Of a DNA stretch of 64,000 nucleotides, positions 11,049-20,699 are shown piece by piece (the stretch's first letter is position 1; each line of letters opens with the position of its first letter). The translations under genes were made by a program, and so were the position numbers. The notes under the pieces are model-generated. The model did not search any database and had not been told where the DNA came from. It was given only the letters and a program-made list of their open reading frames with translations. The DNA is taken from NCBI RefSeq assembly GCF_017115165.1, contig NZ_JABXKF010000184.1, positions 62,001-126,000 of the forward strand, read 5' to 3'. Source of the DNA: Nostoc sp. LPT (GTDB taxonomy: Bacteria > Cyanobacteriota > Cyanobacteriia > Cyanobacteriales > Nostocaceae).

Positions 11049-12275
11049 TTAAGGTTCTACCCAGCGTTCATCTGCTTTAATGAGGCTAATTAATTCCTCT
11101 ACACCTTTATCTTCTGGGACTTTTTTAATTTCTTCTCGACCACGATACAAAGAAATATAACCAGGTGTTTTACCAACATAACCATAGTCGGCATCTGCCA
11201 TTTCTCCGGGGCCGTTGACAATACAACCCATAACTGCTATATCAAGCCCAGTCAAGTGTTTAGTAGCTTCCCGGACTTTGTGCAGCACTTCCTCTAGATT
11301 AAACAAAGTGCGTCCACAGGAAGGACAAGCGACGTATTCCACCATCGTTTTTCGTAATCCCAAAGCTTGGAGAATGCTGTAGCAGACAGGGATTTCTTTT
11401 TCTGGTGCTTCTGTAAGTGAGACGCGTATTGTATCACCAATGCCATCAGCAAGTAAGGTAGCAATACCTGCTGTAGATTTAATTCGCCCGTATTCGCCAT
11501 CACCGGCTTCCGTAACGCCTAAATGTAACGGGTAATCCATACCCAGTTCATCCATGCGCTTGGCAATGAGGCGATAGGCGGCTACCATCACCGGGACTCG
11601 TGAGGCTTTCATGGAAATTACCAGGTTGTGGAAATCCAAAGATTCACAAATGCGAATGAATTCTATGGCAGATTCCACCATTCCTTCAGGGGTGTCACCG
11701 TAAGTAAATAGCATCCTCTCTGCGAGAGAACCGTGATTTACGCCAATTCGCATCGATTTCCCTTGATCGCGCAAAGAAACTACTAGAGGTTCTAAGGTTT
11801 CGCGTATTTTATCGCCAATTTCGTCAAATTCAGTTTTAGTATACTCAGTTCGATTGATGTTTGGTTTTTCAAACACATACAAGCCCGGATTAATCCGTAC
11901 TTTCTCTATATGCTTGGCGACTTCCACGGCGATTTTCAGCCCATTATGATGGACATCAGCCACAACTGGCACGTCTTGGTAAGTTTTTATTAATTTTTGT
12001 TTAATTTCCCCTAAAGCTTTAGCATGAGCCATACTCGGCACTGTGACGCGGACAATTTCGCAGCCTATTTCGTGCAGACGACGAATAGCAGCTACGGAAC
12101 CATCAATATCAAGAGTGTCTTCGTTAATCATTGACTGCACCACAACGGGGTAGCCACCGCCAATGGTGACATTTCCCACCTTTACAGGACGGGTTTTACG
12201 CCGCTTGATAGTTGTATCAAAGGTGGCTTGAGGTGATGTGATGCTTGAGGTGTTTACTGCGGGCAGAGTTTGCAT
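11049..12275 (-). CDS. ispG: 4-hydroxy-3-methylbut-2-enyl diphosphate synthase
   Basis: [4Fe-4S] enzyme of the MEP pathway converting MEcPP to HMBPP, the penultimate step in making IPP/DMAPP for carotenoids, chlorophyll phytyl chains and quinones. The 408-residue protein starts its TIM barrel with [20 protein letters not shown]. The cluster cysteines are visible in CPSCGRT and GCIVNGPGE near the C-terminus. Length is that of the short bacterial/cyanobacterial form. Its terminal residues run up to the repeat tract. ispD of the same pathway lies 6 kb away at 18482. Confidence 0.96.
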   Translation of the reverse strand: MQTLPAVNTSSITSPQATFDTTIKRRKTRPVKVGNVTIGGGYPVVVQSMINEDTLDIDGSVAAIRRLHEIGCEIVRVTVPSMAHAKALGEIKQKLIKTYQDVPVVADVHHNGLKIAVEVAKHIEKVRINPGLYVFEKPNINRTEYTKTEFDEIGDKIRETLEPLVVSLRDQGKSMRIGVNHGSLAERMLFTYGDTPEGMVESAIEFIRICESLDFHNLVISMKASRVPVMVAAYRLIAKRMDELGMDYPLHLGVTEAGDGEYGRIKSTAGIATLLADGIGDTIRVSLTEAPEKEIPVCYSILQALGLRKTMVEYVACPSCGRTLFNLEEVLHKVREATKHLTGLDIAVMGCIVNGPGEMADADYGYVGKTPGYISLYRGREEIKKVPEDKGVEELISLIKADERWVEP

Positions 12276-12454
12276 AACCTGATTAGGTAAATTTGCTGTA
12301 GCTAAAATATCAGATTTAATAAATCTCTGTTTCCCAGATTGCCACAGCTAGTGCCTCTTTTGGACGATTCGCGTAGAAAAAAATGGAGAAAGTAACAATC
12401 CTCTAGTCTTTAGGGAACCCTAGTAAATGAAAAATCTATTTAAAAAGCAGGAAT

Positions 12455-13366
12455 ATGGGATTTATCGAAGCAATTTTCGGTGCTGGAGCTATTGTCATGA
12501 AGGCAATCCGAACTGTTAATCAAGTAACCAAAAACTATATTGCTAGAGTTGTTAATGAGATTTCGCAAGAGAGAGCCAAAGAAAACCAGGCTACGCCTAT
12601 TCCAACACCTATTACTGTAAATATTCAAATTGACATCAAGAATATTAACCTTGAGGAAACGGAACTTGAGAAAAAGCGGGCGCGTGATGGACTGCTAAAG
12701 CGAACTGAGCTAGAGAAACTCCAAGAGTTAAAAAAACAACGTGAGGATAAGTTTGAGCAGTGGCAAAAGGCCAAAACTCAAGAAGTCGTAGTCGAACAAG
12801 TAAAAAACCCTGATAGATATGAAACATCATTCTTGAACAATGATGAAGTTCACATACTTCAGTTTCACATGGGGCAAGTTGTTCTTGAAAAGCAATGTGG
12901 GTGTGGCAGACCAATGTTTTTACAACATAAAAATCGACCTGACAGCAGTTTATTGATGTTAAATGACTTTTTCTGGTCGTGTATTGGCTATTACAATCAT
13001 GCAAATACTCAATGTAGAGGTACACAGAATTTTTCTACGCAGGATATTGGTTTAATGCATAAAGCAAATGTCTTTGAACTTAAGTTATCAAATGCCGAAC
13101 TAAGTCAGAGTTTTACACCTAAAAATATCCAAATTACAGTGGTTGATCGTGTTAGACAGCATTTGAAGGTAGAAAATAGCGATGTATTATGCCCGATACA
13201 TCATGTACCTATGGTCTTACGTGAAAAACGCAATCACTCAGATGTTGTTATAGATATGTTTTACCTGCAATGTCCGCATTTTGGATGTCAACAGCTTGTT
13301 AAATTGAAGTCAGCCGCACAAATTGCTGCATTTTTACACAGTAAAGAAGGAAGGGGAATTTTGTAG
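12455..13366 (+). CDS. unrecognised protein with coiled coil and two zinc-ribbon-like modules
   Basis: A 303-residue protein I cannot name. Residues 1-30 are hydrophobic/amphipathic. Residues 65-115 are strongly charged (ELEKKRARDGLLKRTELEKL) and probably a coiled coil. Two cysteine clusters follow: C148-x-C150, C176, C187 and C246-x2-H249, C273-x4-C278. The second resembles the C4 zinc ribbons at topoisomerase I C-termini (CPIHHVPMVLREK ... LQCPHFGCQQL). A ribosome site AGGA precedes ATG 12455. It is a solitary gene between ispG and a hydrolase gene, more AT-rich than its neighbours, which hints at acquired DNA. A nucleic-acid-binding role is inference only. Confidence 0.75.
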   Translation: MGFIEAIFGAGAIVMKAIRTVNQVTKNYIARVVNEISQERAKENQATPIPTPITVNIQIDIKNINLEETELEKKRARDGLLKRTELEKLQELKKQREDKFEQWQKAKTQEVVVEQVKNPDRYETSFLNNDEVHILQFHMGQVVLEKQCGCGRPMFLQHKNRPDSSLLMLNDFFWSCIGYYNHANTQCRGTQNFSTQDIGLMHKANVFELKLSNAELSQSFTPKNIQITVVDRVRQHLKVENSDVLCPIHHVPMVLREKRNHSDVVIDMFYLQCPHFGCQQLVKLKSAAQIAAFLHSKEGRGIL

Positions 13367-13436
13367 TAAAAACTTTGTCAAGTATTATATTTAACTGAAT
13401 CAAGCCTAGTAATTATCAATACAAGTGCAGAATTAT

Positions 13437-14471
13437 ATGAACACCCAAATAACACCCCAACTACTAATTCCCCCACACTTTAACCCTGAAGAAGTGGGCA
13501 AAGTCTGGCGCGTACCTTACGAAGAACGTGCCGCTGAAGCTGAAATCTGGGCGAAGCAACACGATATCAAACCTGCATCTTTAGATAAAACCCGTATTTG
13601 CCTACTGTTAATTGATGTCCAAAACACCTTCTGTATTCCTGGATTTGAATTATTTGTAGGTGGAAAATCCGGGAATGCAGCGGTGGATGATAATCTCAGA
13701 TTATGTGAGTTTATTTATCAAAACTTGGGAATAATCACGAAAATTGTACCAACTCTAGATACTCACACTGCAACGCAAATTTTCCATCCAATCTTTTGGG
13801 TGAACGCTGCCGGAGAACATCCCACTCCAGCAGCAACTAGCATCACACCCGCAGATATTGAGCAAGGTATCTGGAAAGTTAACCCAGCAGTTGCTAACAG
13901 TGTTACTAATGGGGATTATGAATTATTAGAAAAACACGCTTACCATTATCTTAAAAAACTCAGTCAAGACGGTAAATATCCCCTTACTGTTTGGCCTTAT
14001 CATTCTATGTTAGGTGGTATTGGTCATGCTTTAGTTTCATCGGTAGAAGAAGCAATATTTTTCCACGGCATTGCGCGTCAGAGTCAAACGCAATTTGAAA
14101 TTAAAGGCGAAAATCCTTTAACAGAAAACTATTCCATCTTACGTCCAGAAGTGTTAGAAGACTTTGAAAAACGTCCGCTTGCCCAAAAGAACACACGGCT
14201 GATTAAACAACTTTTAGAATATGATGCAGTAATTATTGGTGGTCAAGCTAAAAGTCACTGTGTCGCCTGGACAATTGACAATTTATTAACAGAAATTAAA
14301 CAAATAGATGCTACCCTGACCAAAAAAATCTATTTGCTAGAAGATTGCACTTCCCCCGTTGTTGTCCCCGGTGTTGTGGACTACACAGAACAGGCAGATG
14401 CAGCATTTACAAGGTTTGCAGAGGCAGGAATGCACATCGTAAAATCTAGCGAATCCATAGCATTTTTTTAA
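13437..14471 (+). CDS. isochorismatase/nicotinamidase-like cysteine hydrolase
   Basis: Cysteine hydrolase of the isochorismatase superfamily; the substrate is unknown. The chosen ATG at 13437 gives 344 residues. The nucleophile region [10 protein letters not shown] supplies the cysteine, and the aspartate of [11 protein letters not shown] is the expected catalytic Asp; the metal/cis-peptide region is less clear. The protein is longer than stand-alone nicotinamidases (about 200 residues), with an N-terminal extension of roughly 45 residues and an insertion around residues 120-215. A GTG at 13425 is an alternative start. The gene is convergent with the LysM-M23 gene, a hairpin repeat lying between. 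Confidence 0.85.
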   Translation: MNTQITPQLLIPPHFNPEEVGKVWRVPYEERAAEAEIWAKQHDIKPASLDKTRICLLLIDVQNTFCIPGFELFVGGKSGNAAVDDNLRLCEFIYQNLGIITKIVPTLDTHTATQIFHPIFWVNAAGEHPTPAATSITPADIEQGIWKVNPAVANSVTNGDYELLEKHAYHYLKKLSQDGKYPLTVWPYHSMLGGIGHALVSSVEEAIFFHGIARQSQTQFEIKGENPLTENYSILRPEVLEDFEKRPLAQKNTRLIKQLLEYDAVIIGGQAKSHCVAWTIDNLLTEIKQIDATLTKKIYLLEDCTSPVVVPGVVDYTEQADAAFTRFAEAGMHIVKSSESIAFF

Positions 14472-14532
14472 CGCAAAGGATTGCAAAGGTTCCGCAGAGG
14501 AACACAGAGATTTCCTCCGCGATCCTTTGCGT
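14471..14532. repeat. long inverted repeat between convergent genes
   Basis: ACGCAAAGGA at 14471-14480 is repeated in inverse as TCCTTTGCGT at 14523-14532, with internal pairs GCAGAGGAA/TTTCCTCCGC. It starts at the stop codon of the hydrolase gene, so it could serve as a bidirectional terminator, and it resembles a dispersed repeat found in many Nostoc intergenic regions. Confidence 0.6.
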
Positions 14533-14566
14533 TTCCCTTTGCGTCCCTCTGCGTTTAAAAACATAC

Positions 14567-15460
14567 TCATTTCTTCAAATAACCCTTAGGATCTTGCGCT
14601 ACCCAACCCAGAGATGAGCTAGAACGCACTTCAAAATGGAGATGCGGTTGAGTAGATGTTGGTTTTCCACTAGTACCTACCGTTCCTAGTAAATCTCCTT
14701 TTTTCACTTGTTGACCGACAGTAACCTTGATACTGTCAAGTTGGGCGTAGCGGCTTTGAAGTCCGCCACTGTGGTTAATAATGACCAAGTTGCCATAAGA
14801 ACCTTGATCGCTAGCAAAGGCTACAGTTCCAGGTGCGATCGCTATCACATTAGTACCAACCGATGATAATAAGTCAACACCACTGTGGAAGAAAACTTCA
14901 CCTGTTGCAGGATTAATTTGCCAGCCATAAGCTAATCCCACAGTCGCCACTTGTGCTAACGGATATCCAGACAAAGATGCACGGTTTGGTGCGCCTGCAT
15001 CAGTAGGTAAAGGGGACTTAGTTACAACGCCATTGGGCGACCAATTTACCCCTGGAACAAAGACGATTCTGGGGTTTTGTTGGCAGCCATTCACCTCAAA
15101 CAGGCTATCAGCACGAACTTTGTATTGTGCCGCCACTTGTCGCCAAGTTTGACCGCGAGGCACTTCGACTACAATCCCATTGTAGGGAGGAATCTGAAGC
15201 ACACTACCAACGGCGGCAGCTGCACCATTCTGCAAAGCTGGATTCATGCCAATAATAGTTGTCGGAATGAGATTGTAGCGCTGCGCTATGCTCTCCAAAG
15301 TTTCGCCACGAACAACTTTATGGCGTTGGAATCGAGATAAGGCTGGAGTTGAGCAACCACCCACAGCAGCCTTAGCACTGTTTGAGTATGGCAGTATGCT
15401 TACTAGGCCCAAGGCGCTAACTAAGCTACAAAGAAACAGTTGACGAAAGGGTAAAGTCAT
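14567..15460 (-). CDS. LysM - peptidase M23 family protein
   Basis: Exported peptidoglycan-binding/hydrolase-like protein of 297 residues. A signal peptide occupies the first ~32 residues (FLCSLVSALGLVSILPYSNSA). Two LysM-like modules follow: HKVVRGETLESIAQRYNLIP (about 47-66) and a second around VEVPRGQTWRQVAAQYKV. The C-terminal M23 domain has HSGVDLLSSVGTNVIAIAPG and the metal-ligand motif HLHFEVR. The first metal histidine is in HSGVD in place of the canonical HxGxD, which still fits (H-S-G-V-D). It probably acts in cell-wall remodelling or division in the periplasm. Confidence 0.92.
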   Translation of the reverse strand: MTLPFRQLFLCSLVSALGLVSILPYSNSAKAAVGGCSTPALSRFQRHKVVRGETLESIAQRYNLIPTTIIGMNPALQNGAAAAVGSVLQIPPYNGIVVEVPRGQTWRQVAAQYKVRADSLFEVNGCQQNPRIVFVPGVNWSPNGVVTKSPLPTDAGAPNRASLSGYPLAQVATVGLAYGWQINPATGEVFFHSGVDLLSSVGTNVIAIAPGTVAFASDQGSYGNLVIINHSGGLQSRYAQLDSIKVTVGQQVKKGDLLGTVGTSGKPTSTQPHLHFEVRSSSSLGWVAQDPKGYLKK

Positions 15461-15504
15461 GTATAAAGGTCAATAGCGCATTAACTTTAGATTTTAGATG
15501 GGAA

Positions 15505-15570
15505 GAATGGGAATTGGGGAGCAGGGGAGCAGGGGAGCAGGGGAGCAGAGGAGCAAGGGAGCAGGGGAGG
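15505..15570. repeat. tandem GGGGAGCA-type repeat
   Basis: Seven or more near-identical units of GGGGAGCA with variants AGAGGAGCA and AAGGGAGCA. This is the clearest local array of the purine-rich repeat family, placed between the divergent LysM-M23 and HtrA genes. Confidence 0.85.
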
Positions 15571-15701
15571 ATAATTAATGACAAATGCCCAATGCCCCAT
15601 GCCCAATACCCAATTCTTCGTAAATTGATCTGTCCACTTGCCGTTAGCTTGACTACACTTAGAAATTAGCAACTGCATTGCTGTTCTTGAGCAAAACAAT
15701 T

Positions 15702-16910
15702 ATGAAGTTATCTTTAAAGCAACTGGCGGTTTATGTATTTTTACTGGTAATTGGCGGTGGTGCAGGTTTGTTTGGCAGTCGCTATCTCATTCCACAAAAT
15801 CGCTCGTTCCAACAGCTAAAAAATGTAACAATGGCTTCGCCTCCAGAATCTGTAGTTCCTAATTCTTCTAACGGAGCTATTGGGGCTACTGGTGGCGATA
15901 ACGTGAATTTTATTGCGACGGCAGTGCAAAAAGTTGGCCCGGCTGTAGTGCGAATTAATGCCACTCGCAAAGTAGCCAATCCCATCTCTGACGCTTTGAA
16001 AAATCCCATCTTGCGGCGATTCTTTGGGGAGGATGACCAACCAATTCCTCAAGAACGCATTGAGCGCGGTACAGGATCGGGATTTATTTTGAGCGAAGAT
16101 GGGGAATTACTCACTAACGCTCATGTAGTGGCAGATACAGATACGGTACAAGTTACCCTCAAGGATGGTCGAAGTCTAGAGGGGAAGGTGGTAGGAGTTG
16201 ATTCTGTAACAGATGTGGCGGTGGTGAAAATAAAAGCGAATGATTTGCCGACAGTAAAACTGGGCAATTCGCAAAACCTGATACCAGGGCAATGGGCGAT
16301 CGCTATTGGCAATCCTCTGGGTTTAGATAATACTGTTACTATCGGTATTATCAGCGCCACCGATCGCACTAGCACTCAAGTTGGTGTCCCAGATAAGCGA
16401 GTCAGCTTTATTCAAACTGATGCCGCAATTAACCCTGGTAATTCTGGTGGCCCCTTATTAAACGCCCAAGGCGAAGTGATTGGTATTAACACTGCCATCC
16501 GCGCTGATGCTCAAGGACTCGGTTTTGCCATCCCCATTGAAACCGCCGCCCGCATCGCCGATGAACTTTTTACTAAAGGGCGTGTAGAACATCCTTTCTT
16601 GGGTATTGAAATGGCAGACCTTTCTCCCATCAGAAAGCAGCAGATTAATCAAGAAAATCAACTGAACATTCAGCAGGATGCTGGAATTGTGATTAAAGGA
16701 GTTACAGATGATTCCCCAGCCAAGCGTGGAGGACTGCTTCCTGGAGACGTGATTCAAAAATTTAATGGTAAACCAGTCAAAACTTCAGCCCAAGTTCAAA
16801 GGCTGGTAGAGTCTAGCAAAGTTGGAGACATTATAGCTATCGAAGTCAACCGCAGCGGTAAAATTCAAACCTTTAAAGTCCAATCAGGAGCTTATCCTGA
16901 AAGGAAGTAG
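15702..16910 (+). CDS. HtrA/Deg-family serine endoprotease (trypsin-like plus PDZ)
   Basis: Periplasmic quality-control protease of 402 residues. The N-terminus has a basic start and a membrane/export segment (QLAVYVFLLVIGGGAGLFG). The trypsin-like domain has the catalytic triad in LLTNAHVVAD (His), SVTDVAVVKI (Asp) and INPGNSGGPLL (Ser). One PDZ domain follows (DSPAKRGGLLPGDVIQKFNG). Cyanobacteria have three paralogues (HtrA, HhoA, HhoB); the single PDZ is typical of all, so I give no symbol. ATG 15702 is chosen over the in-frame TTG at 15678 because it starts the signal sequence. Confidence 0.94.
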   Translation: MKLSLKQLAVYVFLLVIGGGAGLFGSRYLIPQNRSFQQLKNVTMASPPESVVPNSSNGAIGATGGDNVNFIATAVQKVGPAVVRINATRKVANPISDALKNPILRRFFGEDDQPIPQERIERGTGSGFILSEDGELLTNAHVVADTDTVQVTLKDGRSLEGKVVGVDSVTDVAVVKIKANDLPTVKLGNSQNLIPGQWAIAIGNPLGLDNTVTIGIISATDRTSTQVGVPDKRVSFIQTDAAINPGNSGGPLLNAQGEVIGINTAIRADAQGLGFAIPIETAARIADELFTKGRVEHPFLGIEMADLSPIRKQQINQENQLNIQQDAGIVIKGVTDDSPAKRGGLLPGDVIQKFNGKPVKTSAQVQRLVESSKVGDIIAIEVNRSGKIQTFKVQSGAYPERK

Positions 16911-16917
16911 TCAAAAT

Positions 16918-17120
16918 AATTCGTAATTCGTAATTCGTGCTTACAAGATGCTCTCTACGAGACGCTAAAAGCGTAGCTTGCAACTCTTACAGAGTACGCG
17001 AACTCGCTAAAGCTGTGCTATCAGTGGAAGATTTAACTTTCCATAAATATCTTGTTGACCACTAAATTTTAATTCAGTGTCAGCCGCTATACCTTTTTTA
17101 ATTACGAATTACGAATTAGT
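16918..17120. repeat. inverted intergenic repeat element
   Basis: TAATTCGTAATTCGT near 16920 is matched in inverse by AATTACGAATTACGAATTA near 17099, bounding a ~200-bp segment that also holds an internal palindrome-like stretch (GAGACGCTAAAAGCGTAGC). No gene is visible. It may be a small MITE-like element. Confidence 0.5.
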
Positions 17121-17166
17121 CATTATTTGGTCAATAGTCCCAGAATGTTTGATTACTGACTATTAA

Positions 17167-17514
17167 TTATTGACCATTAGACAAATGCTCTAACTGCATT
17201 CTTTGTTCCATCTGGCGCAGAAAATACCCCGTCATCATGGCTGACGCTAGAAGTCCAGCTAAATTCTCCCGATCTGTTGTGATTTGCACGTTGAAATTTT
17301 CTGCCGGGAGCATCCCCACTAGCCCTTGGACATTTTGCGAGATGATTTGTTTAATTTCGGGGCTGGCGGACTGAGCAATCCTAGCTAAAACATCAGGAGA
17401 CTGATGCTGTAGATATTTGAGTAACTGATTAGGGTATTGCTCAGAGTGGTCAGAAAGAAGTTGATTGGGGTGTTCCTCGGAGTTGTCATTCAAAAAGTCA
17501 GGATTAAACACCAT
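17167..17514 (-). CDS. DUF760 family protein
   Basis: Small soluble protein of 115 residues conserved in cyanobacteria and plastids. The signature region LLKYLQHQSPDVLARIAQSA and NVQGLVGMLPAENF, followed by TDRENLAGLLASAMMTGYFL, is what I know as DUF760. The N-terminal ~30 residues contain a short internal duplication (EHPNQLLSD / EQYPNQLLK). Function is not established to my knowledge. Confidence 0.85.
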   Translation of the reverse strand: MVFNPDFLNDNSEEHPNQLLSDHSEQYPNQLLKYLQHQSPDVLARIAQSASPEIKQIISQNVQGLVGMLPAENFNVQITTDRENLAGLLASAMMTGYFLRQMEQRMQLEHLSNGQ

Positions 17515-17599
17515 TGGCAGTTTTATTTAGCTTAATTGCTAATTCTACTCTAAACCATAGTACAAGGGTAGCGCATTCACCACAAGTATAAGTCAAGAG

Positions 17600-17760
17600 G
17601 AGGGGGAATTGGGAATTGGGCATTAGTCATTAGTCATTAGTCATTAGTCATTTGTCATTAATTATCCTCTCCTGCTCCCTTGCTCCTCTGCTCCTCTGCT
17701 CCCCTGCTCCCTTATCACCCTCATCTCTTTCATCCCCCTACTCCCTACTCCCCACTCCCC
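17600..17760. repeat. heptamer array and pyrimidine-rich tract
   Basis: TAGTCAT repeats four to five times at about 17624-17660, then a CTCCCCTGCTCC-style tract runs to 17760 and into the 3' end of scpB. Confidence 0.8.
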
Positions 17761-18287
17761 ACTCCCTTTAGCTCTAGTTCTAGTTCTAGTTGTTCTTCCT
17801 TCTGGCTGGTAGAAAGTATTTGCGGAAGTTGTTCGATTTGGAAATACTGATGAAATTTCGGTGTTACTTGGAGCGAGTAGGAGCGAGAATCGCTGTCTCG
17901 GCGCTTGCGGATGAAACCAAGTTCAACGAGTTCTGGAACGTGCTGATATACTCCTGAACCGCGTAGGTTAATCAAGTCGCTCTGGAGTATGGGACTATTA
18001 AGGGCGATCGCTGCTAAAGTCCGCAATGCACCTACACCCAATTCTACTGGTATCATCGTTTGCACTAGATCGTGAAAGTCGGATCGTAGTTGCAAACTAT
18101 AACCATCTGGGGTTTCTATGACCTCTAGGGCGCTATCTCGGTGGGCATAGTTGTCCATAAGTTCAATTATGCCTTCTTCGACAGTGGCGCGATCGCACGC
18201 GGCATACTCGGCGATTTCGCCGAGCGACAAGGGTTTACCCTTTAAATAGAGAATCGCTTCTATCTTCGTCGCTGTGGCTGTAATCAT
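17745..18287 (-). CDS. scpB: segregation and condensation protein B
   Basis: Winged-helix accessory subunit of the SMC-ScpAB condensin-like complex for chromosome segregation. The 180-residue protein begins TKIEAILYLKGKPLSLGEIA and contains the second winged-helix hallmark VELGVGALRTLAAIALNSPI and LINLRGSGVYQHV. The last ~20 residues (LELELELKGVGSGE) are low-complexity and are encoded by the edge of the intergenic repeat tract, so the C-terminus has probably been extended by the repeat. Confidence 0.93.
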   Translation of the reverse strand: MITATATKIEAILYLKGKPLSLGEIAEYAACDRATVEEGIIELMDNYAHRDSALEVIETPDGYSLQLRSDFHDLVQTMIPVELGVGALRTLAAIALNSPILQSDLINLRGSGVYQHVPELVELGFIRKRRDSDSRSYSLQVTPKFHQYFQIEQLPQILSTSQKEEQLELELELKGVGSGE

Positions 18288-18360
18288 TTAGTCATTAGTT
18301 GTTAGTCATTGGTCATTAGTCATTGGTCATTAGTACATGACAACTAACAATCAATAAGTG
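18288..18360. repeat. TAGTCATTGG-type tandem repeat
   Basis: Several direct copies of GTCATTAG / GTCATTGG lie directly upstream of scpB, between it and ispD. Confidence 0.75.
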
Positions 18361-18481
18361 TGTGGGATTATATCGTAAATTGTCAAAGTATTTTTTAAAA
18401 CTTTTAAATTTGGTATTGGGATTAAGAGAGAGGTGACAGGTGACAGGGAATAATCTTTACCCTATTCCCTTCTTCACTCCC

Positions 18482-19165
18482 TCAAAAGCCTCTATTTGTA
18501 AGAATAAATTCTGCGATCGCTAAATCTTGTGGAGTAGTTACTTTTAAATTTGTCTCCTCTCCCTCGACAATTCGGACTTCGATGCCGCACTTTTCAAATA
18601 AAGCAGCATCGTCTGTTACTTCCCAACCTTGACGGACTCCTTCAGCATGACACTGTTTCAACAACTTGACATCAAATCCTTGGGGAGTTTGTGCCGCCCA
18701 TAGTTGTCGTCTGTCGGGTGTATCTTGAATTATGCCTTGCTCATCAACGACTTTGATGGTGTCTTTGACGGGTACACCAGCAATTAAACCGGGACAGTGG
18801 CGAATGGCCTCGGCACAAGAGTTAAATAAATCTGGCGTGGCTAGGCATCTAGCACCATCGTGAATCAATACTTGTTCTGCGGCTATTGGCAGAGATTGCA
18901 AGCCATTGTAAACAGATTCCTGGCGGGTGGAGCCGCCCTGAATCAATTCCACTGGTTTAGTCAGCTTCAGATCGGCAATAATTGCTTTTAACTCTGGCCA
19001 ATCGCTAGACTGAGAAATAATCCCGATCCAACTGATTGTACTGGCGGCTTCTGCGGCTAATAAAGTCCAAGCAATAATTGGTTGCGATCGCACGAGTAGC
19101 AGGAGTTTATTGCGGTTACTACCCATTCTTTTTCCGATTCCCGCAGCTGGAATTAGTAAATACAC
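18482..19165 (-). CDS. ispD: 2-C-methyl-D-erythritol 4-phosphate cytidylyltransferase
   Basis: MEP-pathway enzyme transferring CMP from CTP to MEP. Motifs: nucleotide-binding LIPAAGIGKRMGSNRNKLLL at the N-terminus, HDGARCL in the middle and TDDAALFEK near the C-terminus. I choose GTG 19165 because GAGGA (19171-19175) lies five bases upstream; an in-frame TTG at 19177 is an alternative. The result is a 227-residue protein of normal length. It is divergent from the glycosyltransferase gene. Confidence 0.95.
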   Translation of the reverse strand: MYLLIPAAGIGKRMGSNRNKLLLLVRSQPIIAWTLLAAEAASTISWIGIISQSSDWPELKAIIADLKLTKPVELIQGGSTRQESVYNGLQSLPIAAEQVLIHDGARCLATPDLFNSCAEAIRHCPGLIAGVPVKDTIKVVDEQGIIQDTPDRRQLWAAQTPQGFDVKLLKQCHAEGVRQGWEVTDDAALFEKCGIEVRIVEGEETNLKVTTPQDLAIAEFILTNRGF

Positions 19166-19234
19166 AGAATTCCTCAATCTTTAAGCTATATATTTTCCCC
19201 TAAAATAGGGAGCGAGTAAGCGTCAATAAATATT

Positions 19235-20194
19235 ATGCGAGTAGTAGCCCTTGTACCTGGCGGAATTGGCGACCAAATTCTCTTCTTTCCGACTCTAGAT
19301 GACCTGAAGCGCCATTACCCTGACGCTCAGATAGATGTCGTTGTTGAACCCCGGTCAAAGGCTGCCTACCGAGTGAGCAAGTCAGTTCACGAGGTGCTGA
19401 ACTTTGATTTTAATGACCGTAACAGTCTGGCAGATTGGGGTAATTTAGTGGGGACAATTCGCGATCGCGAATATGATGTTGCCATTGCTGTTAAGCAAAA
19501 TTGGTTGGTTGGTCTTTTACTCTGGTTGACAGGAATTCCTATACGCATTGGCTATCAAGGCAAAGGATCGGGTTTTCTTACCCATACTGTGCCGTTCAAA
19601 CCATCCCAATATGCGGCAGCAGTATATCACGACTTGCTGCAACCGTTGGAAATAAATAGCCCTGTCCCAGAATTAGCAGCAAATGTGCCAAAACCAGATA
19701 TTGAGTGGGCACAAAAGGAACAAAAACGTTTAGGGGTTCATGAAACAGGCTATATCTTGATTCATGGCGGTTCTGGTCAGTTATTACAGGCTAAAGAACT
19801 AGATAAAATCTACCCTGTCGAGAATTGGCAGCAAATTATTCAAGCCTTCCAACAAAAGCAGCCGGATCTGCCTGTGGTGGTTATTAAGGGACTTGATGAT
19901 GAGCTGTTTGTGCGATCGCTTCTGGGGTCTTCTCCAGATATTAAGGTGACTGCCCCAGATGATATTGGTAAGTTAACTGCCATAATTGCCGGGGCAAATT
20001 TGATGTTATCTACTGATAACGCGGCACTACAACTAAGTGTTGCAGTTCAAACCTATACCATTGCCGTATTTGGCCCCAGCGATCCAGCTAAGTTGTTGCC
20101 GAAAAACGATAAATTCCTGGCTATTAAATCCCTCACGGGAAAAACGGCGGATATTTCACCAAACACAGTTTTAGAGAAAATTTGGGGTGGCTAA
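19235..20194 (+). CDS. glycosyltransferase family 9 (heptosyltransferase-like)
   Basis: Predicted sugar transferase of the ADP-heptose:LPS heptosyltransferase fold; 319 residues. The N-terminal motif PGGIGDQILFFPTLDDLKRH and the C-terminal nucleotide-sugar region (LIHGGSGQ ... LSTDNAALQLSVAV ... VFGPSDP) fit GT9. The donor in cyanobacteria need not be heptose, so the substrate is left open; a role in lipopolysaccharide or other surface glycan synthesis is inferred. Confidence 0.85.
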   Translation: MRVVALVPGGIGDQILFFPTLDDLKRHYPDAQIDVVVEPRSKAAYRVSKSVHEVLNFDFNDRNSLADWGNLVGTIRDREYDVAIAVKQNWLVGLLLWLTGIPIRIGYQGKGSGFLTHTVPFKPSQYAAAVYHDLLQPLEINSPVPELAANVPKPDIEWAQKEQKRLGVHETGYILIHGGSGQLLQAKELDKIYPVENWQQIIQAFQQKQPDLPVVVIKGLDDELFVRSLLGSSPDIKVTAPDDIGKLTAIIAGANLMLSTDNAALQLSVAVQTYTIAVFGPSDPAKLLPKNDKFLAIKSLTGKTADISPNTVLEKIWGG

Positions 20195-20699
20195 ACCAGT
20201 AGTTTTCCCAAACTTAGATACCTAGAACAGAGAGTAAGTCTCAAAACCTCTCTCCTGTAAAGAGAGAGGTAAATGTATATTGCATACAAATGAAAAGCTC
20301 TATAATTTATCACTCAGCCGTTGTCACAAGTAGGGAACGGCTTTCAGTTTTTATATAGACAAATCGATCTATTCTAGTGCGTTATACCATTTCCAAAAAT
20401 CTTTGCAACATATTAATTGGCTGTAGGGGCGTACATCTGTACGCCCCTACCTATTTATCTGTATCAGATATTTCGTGAAATGATATTACCGCATCACTAA
20501 TACACCCTAAAAAATTGGATTTTTTAATTAGGAATCTCTTAACTTAACGTGAGTTCAACGAACCTCTCCCACCTAGCCCAATACCGTTCAGTTAAACCCA
20601 AAATCTTTAGATATGCGTTAGCCCAGCAAGATAAAGTACAATTTTGCATCTCTACAGATCGAGGTCAAATTCCCCATCTAAAATCCAAAATGGTATTAA
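20195..20699. other. intergenic region with hairpins and repeats
   Basis: About 500 bp without a gene. It contains a hairpin ACCTCTCTC/GAGAGAGGT at 20246-20270 (possible terminator of the GT9 gene), the perfect palindromic repeat at 20423-20450, and a partial MITE end at 20580-20599. Confidence 0.6.
20423..20450. repeat. palindromic repeat GTAGGGGCGTAC...
   Basis: A perfect 12-bp inverted repeat (GTAGGGGCGTAC / GTACGCCCCTAC) with a 4-base loop. A degenerate copy occurs at 31196-31221 upstream of the helicase gene. Confidence 0.85.

Noticed and set aside
12645-13025. Minus-strand 126-codon frame inside the zinc-ribbon gene
   Set aside because: Shadow of the plus-strand gene, which has the ribosome site and cysteine patterns.
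15505-15570. Array of short direct repeats that could look like a CRISPR
   Set aside because: Units are 8-9 bp without spacers; this is the purine-rich tandem repeat family of Nostoc intergenic DNA.
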